The notes beneath the pieces are model-generated. The model searched no databases and had not been told where the DNA came from. It worked only from the letters and a program-made list of their open reading frames with translations. A DNA stretch of 43,982 nt, taken from the NCBI GenBank assembly GCA_030141605.1, contig JAQGDQ010001374.1:1-43982 (forward strand), read 5' to 3'. A program made the translations under genes and the position numbers. Source of the stretch: Tubiluchus corallicola. Its lineage: Eukaryota > Priapulida > Priapulimorpha > Priapulimorphida > Tubiluchidae. The stretch's first letter is position 1. The number at the start of each line of letters is the position of its first letter. Shown piece after piece: positions 11,890-22,362 of the stretch.

Positions 11890-12400
11890 TTACCCCAGAC
11901 AAACTGTGAACTCTCACACTGTGAACTGTGACAGTGTGAACTCTCACAGCGTGAAATTGCACAGTGAACTCTCGCAGTGTGAACTCTCTCACTGTGAACT
12001 CTCTCAGTGTGAACTCTCGCAATGTGAACTCTCGCAGTGTGAACTCTCACAGTGTGAAATATTGCACTGTACACTCTCACACTGTGTGTCGCAAAGGGAG
12101 ATCTCGCAGTGTGAACACTCACACTGTGAACTCTCGCAGTGTGAACTCTCGTACTGTGAAATCTCGCACTGCGAATTCTCTCATTGTGAACTCTCACACT
12201 GTGAACTCTCGTACTGTGAAATCTCGCACTGCGAATTCTCTCATTGTGAACTCTCACACTGTGAACTCTCGCAGTGTGAACTCTCGCAGTGATAACTGTT
12301 GCAATGTGAACCCTTGCAATGTGAACTGTCGCAATGTGAACTGTCGCAGTGTGAACTCTTGCAATGTGAACTCTTGCATTGTAATTCAATGCAATTTCTG
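11890..12400. repeat. 15-bp minisatellite, about 33 copies
   Basis: Tandem array of GTGAACTCTCACACT-like units (CACACT/GCAGTG/GTACTG variants). The 15-bp period is a multiple of 3, so pentapeptide repeats stay open on both strands (CELSQ-type on plus, VHTAR-type on minus). An internal duplication of about 60 bp occurs (12143-12202 versus 12203-12262). The array ends at about 12390. It is not called as coding because both strands and several frames are equally open. Confidence 0.92.
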
Positions 12401-12679
12401 CATGTGTTTGGGAGCCACTTTCGTTGCGCAACTTAGATGAAGGAGGAGGGAAGACAAAGGGAGAGCTAATTGGTCGTCACGAGGAGGACCACTGCTGGTT
12501 GACTGACGTTTTGGGATCTGTGTATTCTCTGACATGAGATAATGAACCTACAGAGGTACAGATCTTTTCGATTCTCCATGTTGTGATTCATACATCAGGT
12601 AGTGCAAGAAATGTCATGGAGGTTATGATTGTCATATTACGGGAAAAAGTAATGGAATCTCTTGAAAATTACTTACGCT

Positions 12680-12760
<81 letters not shown>

Positions 12761-12862
12761 TGGGTTGGAGTGGGTTGGAGAGAGACACACAGAGAGAGAG
12801 AGAGACAGGGAGAGGGAGAGAGAGGGGAGGAAAAGAGCGAGAGAGAAAGGGAGAGAGAGAGC
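12680..12862. repeat. (GA)n microsatellite
   Basis: Pure AG dinucleotide run to about 12753, then imperfect GA-rich sequence with GGGTTGGAGT and ACACACAG interruptions. The Arg/Glu and Ser/Leu open frames across it are artefacts. Confidence 0.95.
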
Positions 12863-13959
12863 AAATACGGTAAACTTAAATTTACGTGATAAAATAAGCA
12901 CAGTCAAAAGCTGCATGCCTTAATTCATTTCTGAAAAAAATTGAAAATTAACTTACAGTTCTTTTGCTTGACAATTAAATCTAGCGCGCCTTTACATTTA
13001 CAAAGTTACATTCGCCTATATTTATAACGTGCACAATGCTACACAGAGTTATAGAACAGAAATAAACTGTGTTACAAACTTAATTATTAATATCTGGTAA
13101 AATCATTCAACTTACTACTTTTTACTTGTACAAATAGACCTTGTTTACACACAATCAAAGTTCAAACTGCTACACATTGCAAACGCAGCACCAAAACACA
13201 TGAAACTCGCAGACTACTGCTCCACAACCTGTTGATCCACTGCAACTGTCACCACGCAAGTCTACTGCAATACAAACGCTATCTAAAAACGTGGTGTACC
13301 AGTCTAACTGGAAAGTACAGCAAAAACTCTGTCCTGCTGTATAATGTGTGCATAGATGCGTTATTACGACGTCGACAAAGTGGCAATGATTCATTTCCGT
13401 TGAGAAATCTAATTAAGCTACTTTAATACTGTTTTTGCATGTTTATTGGTTATCATTCCTGTGAAATAATCATTTAGTTTTATCGAACAAATGCCTAAAA
13501 CAACTTTCAAAACACACCAAGTGATAAATTTATTAAATTTTATCGAAAATTTAACACAGAATAAGTTCAGATGGAAGATTAGAGTTGGGCTCAATCGGCT
13601 TGACACAAAAATTTAATAATTTATACTGCTCATTGATTTTTTTATTATTTGCCGTTGCAAGTAAGTTTCAGCACTCATATGACACAGCTTACTTGACGAC
13701 TGTGGCAGGACGAGAAAGTATCTAAAAAAATCCAGAAGAATCATTTAGACAAAGTTAACATAATGATAAAATATTGTGTAAATTCATTAAGGAGGCAGTT
13801 CCAAAATCTTTTGTTTACATAAGAAGCACAGTTTACATATAAAACGTAATAATAATGTTAATATATTTGTGAATGTTGCATCACAAAAATTCTGCTCGCC
13901 TAATTATATATTTTGTTCTAGCCTTGTTTTGATTTTTTAGTTTCGCCCTGCGAAGATTT
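12863..13959. other. No gene recognised
   Basis: AT-rich stretch. The open frames at 13170-13394, 13232-13426 and 13418-13606 have no recognisable motif, no splice-supported edges and overlap on opposite strands. I see nothing that I can support. Confidence 0.4.
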
Positions 13960-14139
13960 TTGTTACTGTTGCTTGATATATGTTTTGGTTTAAACTGAAT
14001 TTTGTTTTTGCTCTTGAGTTTGATTTTGTTGCTTTTGTGTGATATAATTTTTGCCCTTTGTTGAATCCTGTTTTGATTTGCTTGTGATTTCTTTAGTTTT
14101 CAGTTGAATTGCGTTTGTTTTTATAAAAATGTCATCACC

Positions 14140-14290
14140 CTGTGAATAAACTTAATTTAAATAAAGGGCAGCTGACCAAGTGACCAATAGGTCTTTCGCT
14201 GCTCCTTCTCGGCTGTAATGAAACATAAAAATAATTAAGATGAATTCTAAACTGCTATTGATAAAATAAAATTGAATTGAATTGAATATC
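14140..14290 (+). mobile_element. LINE 3' end, forward copy
   Basis: Contains AAAGGGCAGCTGACCAAGTG, ACCAATAGGTCTTTCGCTGC and a tail ending in AATTGAATTGAATTGAAT. The central part is repeated in reverse orientation at 14690-14812. A shared 3' part followed by a copy-specific short tandem tail is typical of LINE 3' ends. The upstream 13,960-14,140 bp, rich in TTTTG, may be its 3' UTR. Confidence 0.6.
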
Positions 14291-14689
14291 ATCATGTAAG
14301 CAAAATAAAATAAAATCCCACTCAAGGATAAAATTTATGATGGCATTTCTTTTATTGCAGTTACACACTGCTTTCGATTATTAACAATAAGATTTTACTA
14401 TTTTTTTCCAACTACATTAAAGAATTTCTGGTACTTCTGCCTACTGTGAACTATCTCCGAGTATGGATAATTTACCACCTCCAGTTTTCACACACTTTGA
14501 TCATTATTACATTAAAAATGGGAAACTAAAAATTTCAATAGTAATGGACAATAAAAAGCCTTGTTTGAATAGCGTCTTTAAAGGCTAAGGTGCACCATGC
14601 AATAAGCAACTAGGAAACAACTAGGCAAATAAAACTGACATAAAGTAAACTAAGAAATACATGTTCACAATAATAATAATAATAATCTT
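14291..14689. other. Spacer between two inverted LINE ends
   Basis: AT-rich, no open frame of note, nothing recognised. Confidence 0.4.
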
Positions 14690-15060
14690 TTTATTTATCT
14701 TTCAACACACGCACAGTTATAATACCATTAATTTGGTAACAAAAATGTGAAGAAAGGGCAGCGAAAGACCAATTGGTCATCAAGTCAGCTGCCCTTTGGT
14801 TAGTGATGAACATTTTTTATAGGCGCTATGCTACCGTGTACTAGTTTTAGTACTGCTTACAATAAAAACTAAATTGTTACGAATGAGATTAAATTGATAT
14901 GCTTATAACGTGTTAGTACAATTCATACACTGTAATAATAAGTGCATGATACAAAAAAAATCAAACTGAAAATAACTGAAATAAAACTGAACTGAAATAA
15001 GAACTGAACTAAAAAACTGACAACAGAAACATAAAAACAATGGCAACTGAAATTTACTTT
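14664..15060 (-). mobile_element. LINE 3' end, inverted copy with (ATT)n tail
   Basis: Read on the minus strand it contains GGGCAGCTGACTTGATGACC and AATTGGTCTTTCGCTGCCCT, then AAAGATTATTATTATTATT as the tail (14670-14690). It matches the forward copy at 14140-14290. The rest, up to about 15060, is AT-rich and may be more of its 3' UTR. The pair forms a loose inverted repeat about 0.5 kb apart. Confidence 0.6.
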
Positions 15061-15145
15061 ATAACACAAGCATAATTGTTAGACATAAGCAAGCGAATGT
15101 ATAATGGAGTCATAATATATCATAATAATGTAAAAACAGCCAAGC

Positions 15146-15863
15146 AAAATATGTGTTGAAGAAGTGTGAACCGAGTGAAAAAATATGTGTTGAAGACGAG
15201 TGAACCGAGTGAAAAAATATGTGTTGAAGACGAGTGAACCGAGTGAAAAAATATGTGTTGAAGACGAGTGAAACGAGTGAAAAAATATGTGTTGAAGACG
15301 AGTGAACCGAGTGAAAACATATGTGTTGAAGACGAGTGAACCGAGTGAAAAAATATGTGTTGAAGACGAGTGAACCGAGTGAAAAAAAATGTGTTGAAGA
15401 CGAGTGAACCGAGTGAAAAAATATGTGTTGAAGACGAGTGAACCGAGTGAAAAAATATGTGTTGAAGACGAGTGAACCGAGTGAAAAAATATGTGTTGAA
15501 GACGAGTGAACCGAGTGAAAACATATGTGTTGAAGACGAGTGAACCGAGTGAAAACATATGTGTTGAAGACGAGTGAACCGAGTGAAAAAATATGTGTTG
15601 AAGACGAGTGAACCGAGTGAAAAAATATGTGTTGAAGACGAGTGAACCGAGTGAAAAAATATTAGTTGAAGACGAGTGAACCGAGTGAAAACATATGTGT
15701 TGAAGACGAGTGAACCGAGTGAAAAAATATGTGTTGAAGACGAGTGAACCGAGTGAAAAAATATGTGTTGAAGACGAGTGAACCGAGTGAAAAAATATGT
15801 GTTGAAGACGAGTGAACCGAGTGAAAAAATATGTGTTGAAGACGAGTGAACCGAGTGAAAACA
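15146..15863. repeat. 34-bp minisatellite, about 21 copies
   Basis: Very homogeneous array of a 34-bp unit containing GAAGACGAGTGAACCGAGTG and AAAAAATATGTGTT. The few variants are AAACATATG and one TATTAGTTG. The minus strand is open in more than one frame, giving FTRFTRLQHIF-type repeats. The absence of frame specificity argues against coding. High homogeneity suggests recent expansion or ongoing conversion. Confidence 0.95.
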
Positions 15864-16849
15864 TGTGACACGTAACCAAATGCTGTTCAATGGAATCCCC
15901 ACTACGGAAAAGACGTTAAGCTTCCACAGTCGACCTAGCCGATAAGAAATCCAGCTTCACTCACTCTAGCTGTTCAGTGACGGGAGTCGAGTTAGCCGAG
16001 ACTTTTGCCGCCTGCGAAGATTTTCGCTCAGGCAATAATCACGTGACACTGCAAATCACTGATTGAAATATGGCAAACGCATTGCGGATTTGCGGTCAGA
16101 TTGTGCGTGTGCGGGCAGAGATACTAAACTTAGCATCTTTAGGCAAAATTAAACGCAGCTTTGGTGTTATAGAGTAAGGATATCGGTGACGCTTTAGTTT
16201 CTCTGCGCATTAACCAACCACAGCACTCCTAATCTAATCCTGGTGAGACACACACTAGATTAATTATGTCTGTCTATCGAGTACAGCAGCATTGTCTACA
16301 TACCGCGGTTATATTGATCGACACGCGGTATATGTATTGATCGATTCACCTCTGAGTTTGTCTGTTTGGCGACATAACGAATATAGTTTACATAAGCACT
16401 CATCCTAGCATGACGTGGCGAGGGCGAGAAGCGAGGGTGGCGACTTAACGAGGTAAATATCAAAGCAGGAAATCCGTCCTGGTACTTTCTATGGCGAGAG
16501 ACGAGTTTGGCGGCATAACGAGGGGCGAGATAACGAGGCTAGACTGTACACACATAAGCAATATATATAAGCAAAGTTAGTCACATGTATGGGTTATTTT
16601 GGTACTGACTCATCTGTAATCAAGATAAGCCTCGCCAAGAGTTGGGTTTACATGATATTTGCAATTGTTTTTTATAATAATAAAAAAATGATCTCTAATG
16701 CATTATTTGAGTTTGTACAACAGCTTTTTTCTATGTATAAGCAACACAAATTTTTTTAAAAAATTTGGCTCCGTAATTTAACAGTTAACTAACAATTTAC
16801 CATTTATTTAGTTAACAAAAATTCGCAGCTTTAGCTGACTTAGCTGCTT
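15864..16849. other. Non-coding; possible transposon end near 16370-16550
   Basis: From 16370 to 16550 the sequence repeats the theme GGCGACATAACGA / GGCGACTTAACGAGG / GGCATAACGAGGGGCGAGAT and ends in GAGGCTAGACTGTA. This looks like the subterminal end of a DNA transposon, but I could not find its partner end. No genes seen. Confidence 0.35.
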
Positions 16850-17975
16850 GCCTCATTAAGCCAACTCAGCTGAAAAGTTAGTCAACCTCAGCCAAGCTAG
16901 CTGATTTACTATGTGAGTTAGCTGATGTAGTAGCGACTCACTCAACTTCAGCCAAGCTAGCTGATTTACTGCATGAGTCAGCTTATGTAGTAGCACCTGA
17001 CTCAGCTTCAGCCAAGCTAGCTGATTTACTATGCGGTCAGCTGATGTAGTAGGAACTGACTCAGCTTCAGCCAAGCTAGCTGATTTACTGCATGAGTCAG
17101 CTTATGTAGTAGCACCTGACTCAGCTTCAGCCAAGCTAGCTGATTTACTATGCGGTCAGCTGATGTAGTAGGAACTGACTCAGCTTCAGCCAAGCTAGCT
17201 GATTTACTGTGTGAGTCAGCTGATGTAGTAGCAACTGACTCAGCTTCAGCCAAGCTAGCTGATTTACTATGCGGTCAGCTGATGTAGTAGCATCTGACTC
17301 AGCTTCAACCAAGCTAGCTGATTTACTGCGCGAGTCAGCTGATGTAGTAGGAACTGATTCAGCTTCAGCCAAACTAGCTGATTTACTGTACGAGTCAGCT
17401 GATGTAGTAGCTACTGACTCAGCTTCAGCCAAGCTAGCTGATTTACTGTGCGAGTCAGCTGATGTAGTAGCAACTGACTCAGCTTCAGCCAAGCTAGCTG
17501 ATTTACTATGCGGTCAGCTGATGTAGTAGCATCTGACTCAGCTTCAACCAAGCTAGCTGATTTACTGCGCGAGTCAGCTGATGTAGTAGGAACTGATTCA
17601 GCTTCAGCCAAACTAGCTGATTTACTGTACGAGTCAGCTGATGTAGTAGCTACTGACTCAGCTTCAGCCAAGCTAGCTGATTTACTGTGCGAGTCAGCTG
17701 ATGTAGTAGCAACTGACTCAGCTTCAGCCAAGCTAGCTGATTTACTATGCGGTCAGCTGATGTAGTAGCATCTGACTCAGCTTCAACCAAGCTAGCTGAT
17801 TTACTGCGCGAGTCAGCTGATGTAGTAGGAACTGATTCAGCTTCAGCCAAACTAGCTGATTTACTGTACGAGTCAGCTGATGTAGTAGCTACTGACTCAG
17901 CTTCAGCCAAGCTAGCTGATTTACTGTGTGAGTCAGCTGATGTAATAGCAACTGACTCAGCTTCAGCCTCTACAC
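16850..17975. repeat. 60-bp minisatellite with 239-bp higher-order units
   Basis: Monomer of 60 bp (sometimes 59) with GTCAGCTGATGTAGTAG, CTGACTCAGCTTCAGCC and AAGCTAGCTGATTTACT. Three near-identical higher-order repeats of four monomers (60+60+60+59 bp) begin at about 17269, 17508 and 17747. The unit is rich in short palindromes (CAGCTG, AGCTAGCT, TGACTCA). Both strands carry open frames (SADVVATDSASAKLADLL-type on plus), again without frame specificity. The array ends about 60 bp beyond the PEX16 stop. Confidence 0.95.
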
Positions 17976-18038
17976 ATAATTAAATTACCAGTGCTAATGT
18001 CCAATAAATGACCAGTACTAATGTCCATCTTGTGAATT

Positions 18039-19079
18039 TTAACTCATCCAGTTATAACTGTATGTGCTCTGCCAAACTGGAAGGTATTCCATCAGTGGCG
18101 CACCTAGCAATGATAAGATGGGAGTACGCGACATGGCGCTCAGAAGTGATATGATTTTTCGTTTTGAAACTTTGTCAAAAAATGGAGATCGCGCGAAATA
18201 TAAAAATAACAGGATCGTGCGGCGTTGAACTTCGGTCTTCTCTTCGGCGGCCAAGTCCTTCGCTTGCCTAGTAAGTAGTACACTTAATACGTCCATGCCG
18301 CCAGCGACGAACCACGGTCTCCAAGAAGATTGACCGTAGATGATCATTGCGGACAGATGCGCAAGTGGACGGAGGACATGCAGATACTCTGCCGTCAAGC
18401 AACCACTCCTCTGAATGTAGTTCTCGTCCGTGGCGTTCGTCCGCTGCTGCCGATGATTCGTCGACTTTGGTAACTTCCAATCGCGGAACTGCAGTGGTGG
18501 CGCGGCGACTAACCTGCGCATCTCTCTACCCGACCGTTCCAAGAGGAACGTCGCCTCGACGGTGCCGTTTTCGCGCACTTGTCTCAAGCATTCTCCTCCG
18601 AGTAAACGCTCACGGTTCAGCGGTGCAATGGGTGGGTGAGGAACTACTTTTGACTTGTGAAAAACCAACAGGACCATCCGCAGTGCGGCTTTAACCAGCT
18701 GCAAGAGAACCACGATGATCCACTTGGCGCGGTCGCCTCCGAAACGTTTGAAGGACAATTCCAAGAACACTTCGACGTATTCTAGAATGGTAAGAAAGCG
18801 CTCTACTTTCTCTTTGTTTCCCGCTTGTGTGAGTAGAACTTTAGCGCGCTGCGACTCGCGCAGAATAGTGTCGTTGAGGAACACGAGCAGATTCGATGCC
18901 GAGTACACGAGCTCCGATAAAACCACCGATTCCTCAAACCTGCCAACCAGAACGTACGATATGCTCCGGAACACGGTCTCAAACGTCGTAACTACCTCCG
19001 GGTTGATCGCTACATAACTCTTGTACTTCTCGAATGCTTCCGCCAGACCAACCAAAAGTTGGTTTCCATTGTTGTTCAT
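18039..19079 (-). CDS. PEX16: Peroxisomal membrane protein PEX16 (peroxin-16), intronless
   Basis: 346 codons, close to the 336 residues of the human protein. Family landmarks are clear. Residues 46-65 are GRFEESVVLSELVYSASNLL, a hallmark block, followed by FLNDTILR. A hydrophobic segment lies at about 118-140. RPLAHLS and YGQSSWRPW occur in the C-terminal half, then RRTILLFLYFARSPFFD, and the protein ends PLMEYLPVWQSTYSYNW (328-344). PEX16 is an integral membrane protein that, with PEX3 and PEX19, inserts peroxisomal membrane proteins and supports de novo peroxisome formation from the ER. The start ATG at 19079 fits the family length. The reading frame is intact with no introns, unlike the multi-exon vertebrate gene. 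The CDS is more GC-rich than its surroundings. No AATAAA was seen before the minisatellite. Confidence 0.97.
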   Translation of the reverse strand: MNNNGNQLLVGLAEAFEKYKSYVAINPEVVTTFETVFRSISYVLVGRFEESVVLSELVYSASNLLVFLNDTILRESQRAKVLLTQAGNKEKVERFLTILEYVEVFLELSFKRFGGDRAKWIIVVLLQLVKAALRMVLLVFHKSKVVPHPPIAPLNRERLLGGECLRQVRENGTVEATFLLERSGREMRRLVAAPPLQFRDWKLPKSTNHRQQRTNATDENYIQRSGCLTAEYLHVLRPLAHLSAMIIYGQSSWRPWFVAGGMDVLSVLLTRQAKDLAAEEKTEVQRRTILLFLYFARSPFFDKVSKRKIISLLSAMSRTPILSLLGAPLMEYLPVWQSTYSYNWMS

Positions 19080-19411
19080 GATTATTGATTATTTCTTGAA
19101 CACACAAGATCCAAATGCTACAATGCTACAAAGGTTTTTTATCGATTGCAAACTGTAAACTGTATCTCTCGATGGACAAAATGTATATGAAAACCGAAAA
19201 GGTAGCCAGCTAGAAACTACAACACAGTTTTCCGAATGTTGGCGGCAACGTCTTGGAAGTAACACCCCTTAAATGACATCATCCGCACGTCTATTTCTCC
19301 TTCTTCTAGCTAAAAGAAAAAAATTTACAAGAGTGAAAGAGTTTCTAGTAGTATTGTAAGTATTTCGTTTAGTTGGTATTAAACTTAGCGTAAACAGTTG
19401 GAATTTATCCA
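19080..19411. other. PEX16 upstream region
   Basis: The likely 5' UTR and promoter of PEX16 lie here on the minus strand. No TATA box is evident. A TGATGTCATTT motif (AP-1/CRE-like, minus strand) lies near 19274-19284. No gene seen. Confidence 0.35.
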
Positions 19412-19698
19412 ATAAAGGAAAACCGGATTCTAAAGACTCAATCTAATTTTAATCTACAGTCCTAAATGCACATTTTGTTGCTTATAAAAGTTAGCAGTGG
19501 CTTCTAATATTTGAATAATTAGCTAGGAAAGTTAATTTACTGCAACCGGACAGTTATCGCTTACGTCACAACTAACCACAGTTCGGGCAATGGTAGACAT
19601 CTTAGCCGCACGTCAAGCACGTTTGTCTAAGAGAAGATTGCTATAAGACGCTGACGTGATGTCACGAAAATGAGCTGCACGCCACAGGCAAACACTTC
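19412..19698 (+). repeat. Dispersed CRE-rich repeat, copy 1
   Basis: Diverged copy of a sequence also found at 25895-26420 and 32400-32895. Shared landmarks are AAAGGAAAACCGGA, GACTCAATCT, a TATAAAAG box, GCTTACGTCACAACTAACC, GGCATCTT-like sequence, CGTCAAGCACGTTTG and GACGTGATGTCACGAAAATG. This copy ends at the stop codon of the neighbouring small secreted protein, so it may form its 3' UTR. Element class unknown; no clear terminal repeats seen. Confidence 0.7.
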
Positions 19699-20255
19699 TC
19701 ACTTTGACACGAAAAAAGTTTTACCAATTTTGACTAACATCTCGTTACGAACCTTGTCGTTAGCATAAAGTTCGTTGAAGCAATATTCGGACATACAGCG
19801 GCGACCGCACATGGACCGTTCGACTCCGACTAAGTTTCTGCACTTGGCTGATTGCTCACAATTGTATTGACTCTTCTTGAATTTCTGCTCCTGTAAGAAT
19901 ATGAAACTGTTTGACAAATTATTATTATGATTATTATTATTATTATTATAACTCTTTATTGCTTGATCAACCAAGTTAATCTTATGAATTTTATAGTATT
20001 AGCATTACAGCTGTGTGAAAAATGCTGCATTATCCTTTAACACTTCTTTCGCAGCACCAGTAAAAATACATTTCATAATACGTATGTATTTTAATGAAAT
20101 AGGGACATATTAGGAAAACTTACCTGGGGTTTCTTCTTCCTATATGGAAAATGTTTGTATTGATAAATCACCGGACTGTCTCCCTGACTGCAGAAGATGT
20201 GGTAGAACTCACATAACAAGACGAGAGAAAGAAAAACTGCAGCAAATCTGACCAT
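19699..20255 (-). CDS. Small secreted Cys-rich protein, DUF4787/UPF0451-like (two exons)
   Basis: Exons 20255-20124 and 19890-19699 join in phase 0 (donor CAG|GTAAGT, acceptor TTCTTACAG) to give 107 residues. The ATG at 20255 is chosen because the open frame further upstream starts only with GTG. Residues 1-23 form a signal peptide (VRFAAVFLSLVLLCEF). A basic PYRKKKPQ precedes the core EQKFKKSQYNC, followed by cysteines at 55, 61, 72, 76 and 81 (KC, SMC, GRRCMSEYC) and FNELYAND. The KF.K..Y.C....KC....ER..C...CMS..C...LYA.D pattern recalls the conserved animal DUF4787/UPF0451 family, whose function is unknown. The assignment is from memory of the pattern. The family's usual acidic C-terminal stretch is not obvious here. 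It lies 620 bp upstream of PEX16 on the same strand. Confidence 0.7.
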
Positions 20256-20285
20256 CTCCAAGGGAACTGCGAAGCCACTGACCAC

Positions 20286-20815
20286 CGAGAGCTGTGAATA
20301 ATCCTGCAGAAAATTCTGAAAAAAGGCAGTAGAATTTACTTCACTCGATTCTTCACTTATGCTTTAGTATTGTCCAGAGGCATACCAGTAGTCTCAATAA
20401 AAATTATATATTAATGTTTTTTTTTTGTAATATTTGTAGTAATTTAATGCTTTTTGTAAAAATTATCATTGTATGCACATGGTAAATCTAGCAATAAATT
20501 CTAATTCTTTCTTGTGCCTTTTTACCTACTTTTCTATTAGTAGAAAAGTCTATTACTTTTCTATTATGCTATTTTTCCCGTGCACAGTTTATAAATGTAC
20601 ACTAGAGTGTTATATCGTTGTCATACACGAGCGCTCAAATAAGGGTAAGGAATGCTGCAGCATCTACAGTCACTTTAGATTCAGATTAGCTAATAAATGA
20701 GATGAACATAAAAACCCGAGAAATTTAATTAGAAAAATTCAGACCTACCTAGAGCACACTCAGCCGGTGTCAGTTTTTGTTACAAGCTTTTTTCCCGATA
20801 ATTTGTTTCTATATT
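20286..20815. other. Intergenic, no gene recognised
   Basis: AT-rich. The plus-strand open frame at 20473-20700 has no motif and no splice-supported edges. Contains a T9 run near 20418-20426. Confidence 0.4.
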
Positions 20816-20986
20816 TTACTGTTCCCACTTTAAAGGTTTGCGTTCGTCTCGCTCGGACAGCTGTCTCTTTGGATTAACAATTAAGCCAAACCTGCCCCAG
20901 TTTGCGTAAAAGTAATAAACTGCTGATGCTACTACTACACACAGGCCAGCTTTTCTAAAAAGGCTTAACTCATCCCAAAATTTCAT
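20816..20986 (-). CDS. Predicted 56-residue single-pass membrane protein
   Basis: Short minus-strand frame starting at the ATG 20986-20984. The longer frame to 21001 begins with GTG and was not used. The protein begins MKFWDELSLFRKAG and has one membrane segment (LCVVVASAVYYFYANW, about residues 15-30). A basic/polar tail follows with KRQLSERDERKPLKWEQ. The layout, a short N-terminus, one helix and a charged C-terminus, resembles small integral membrane or mitochondrial inner-membrane subunits, but I do not recognise the family. An acceptor-like TTACCTTGCAG (minus strand, ending near 21010) sits just upstream, so the frame may be the last exon of a gene with a 5' UTR intron. It lies in the same orientation as its two downstream neighbours. 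Confidence 0.5.
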   Translation of the reverse strand: MKFWDELSLFRKAGLCVVVASAVYYFYANWGRFGLIVNPKRQLSERDERKPLKWEQ

Positions 20987-22362
20987 TGCAAAACATGTCA
21001 CACGTGATACTGCAAGGTAAGGAGTCTAGTAAATTAGTTCGCCGATTCAGGAGACTTTGTTTTCATGCTTACACAGTGGGAAAACCAAAAAAGTGATTTT
21101 TGCCTTATTACTTTTTATTAGTGGATAGTTATCTTTAAAATTGAAAGAAAGTAACAAATGTGCATGGATACACATCAAGTTCATAATAGAAACAAAATTA
21201 AATGCTCTTCTAACTGTGTAAATACTACCATCAGTCATGATCAATGTGAGCAAGCGGTTGCTCTCGAATCAAAAGCCGTGGACACTTTTGACTTCTGCGA
21301 GTTTCGAGTGGAAGATTCGATTTGGAGAGGATTCATGGGTCTTCTCTAGAGAACCTTTGAAAATGAGACCTGTAGCGAACTTTATAATAACGCTTACACG
21401 GCAGATGTTGTCCGCTTCATAAGTTTATAGTAATAAGTGCATTGTTAGCTCAAGGAATTAGGAATGGGCTTTAAAATTCAGGCATGACATGATACAGGTA
21501 GGTAGGGCATGTCTTGAATAATATACTTCTAAAAGTCTTTGACGAGGTACTAGAAGTTGGGGGTGCGGATGGCTAGTATACACGCTGATAAAAGCAACTC
21601 GCTAACATGTGATGGTATTAGAGGTTATGAAAAGAGGTGAAACAAGCAAAACAAACATTGTGGGTGCGGGCTAAAAACACAGATTTACAGACAGGTTAGG
21701 TGGGATACCACCCTCATGGTAGAAACAACAGAGGGTGCTAGGGCTCGGAAATAGTTGATTCTTTATACTTGTATGGGACGGTGGGTAGCAAGTGAGTGTA
21801 GTAGTGTTTGCTTCACAGCCCAGCACATTGCGCTCCAGCAATGCAGTATTTTCCTGTTTTGTGCATGTGGCTATGCTCACATGTCTAAGATAACACGCTG
21901 TATGCTGCACTGCTAGTGTCTGGTGCTAGGTAGAGAAATCACTGTCACTCACACAGTTTGTCAGTTATCGTGCTTAAAAGCATTTTGCTATCATATTCTT
22001 GAATTGCAGCAATTTAGGCTATTCGTAAGCAAAAAAATTTTTATTTATAAATTTTTGTGTTTTTTCTTTTAAAATCACAATTACAATTTACCACATTAAA
22101 ATTACATATGTTTGTTTTGTTTTATGGAATATTAAAACAATGGCTAAAATTTTCTGAAGTAGGACCCCCACTAATGTGAGCCACATGTGTCTACTGTAGT
22201 TTGACAATCGAAACTTTGATATTTTTTCATTTTAGATCATTTCCTAAATAAAACTTAACATTTTGTTTATAGATTAGATTATGAAGTCACGTACTTGCAA
22301 GAAGCTGCTGGTGTAATGTGAACCTTCACCATATCCTGGGATTGTAAAAAGTCGACACGAAA
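20987..22362. other. No gene recognised
   Basis: Open frames at 21047-21253, 21158-21349, 21237-21422 and 21671-21910 overlap, lack family motifs and have no consistent splice borders. The composition is ordinary. Confidence 0.35.

Noticed and set aside
12632-12916. Ser/Leu-rich and Arg/Glu-rich frames
   Set aside because: GA microsatellite.
13170-13606. Three short frames on both strands
   Set aside because: No family motif, mutual overlap, no splice borders.
15079-15902. 260-residue minus-strand frames (FTRFTRLQHIF repeats)
   Set aside because: By-product of the 34-bp array; overlapping frames are equally open and sequence differences are not frame-aware.
16856-17983. Repeated 85-114-residue frames (SADVVATDSASAKLADLL)
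   Set aside because: They lie on both strands of the 60-bp array and break wherever a 59-bp monomer shifts the frame.
18268-19017. Plus- and minus-strand frames within PEX16
   Set aside because: Shadows of the PEX16 frame, open because the gene is GC-richer than its surroundings.
18039-20986. Operon of three minus-strand genes
   Set aside because: Spacers of about 560-620 bp, one filled by a dispersed repeat, are too long to claim a polycistron; same strand only.
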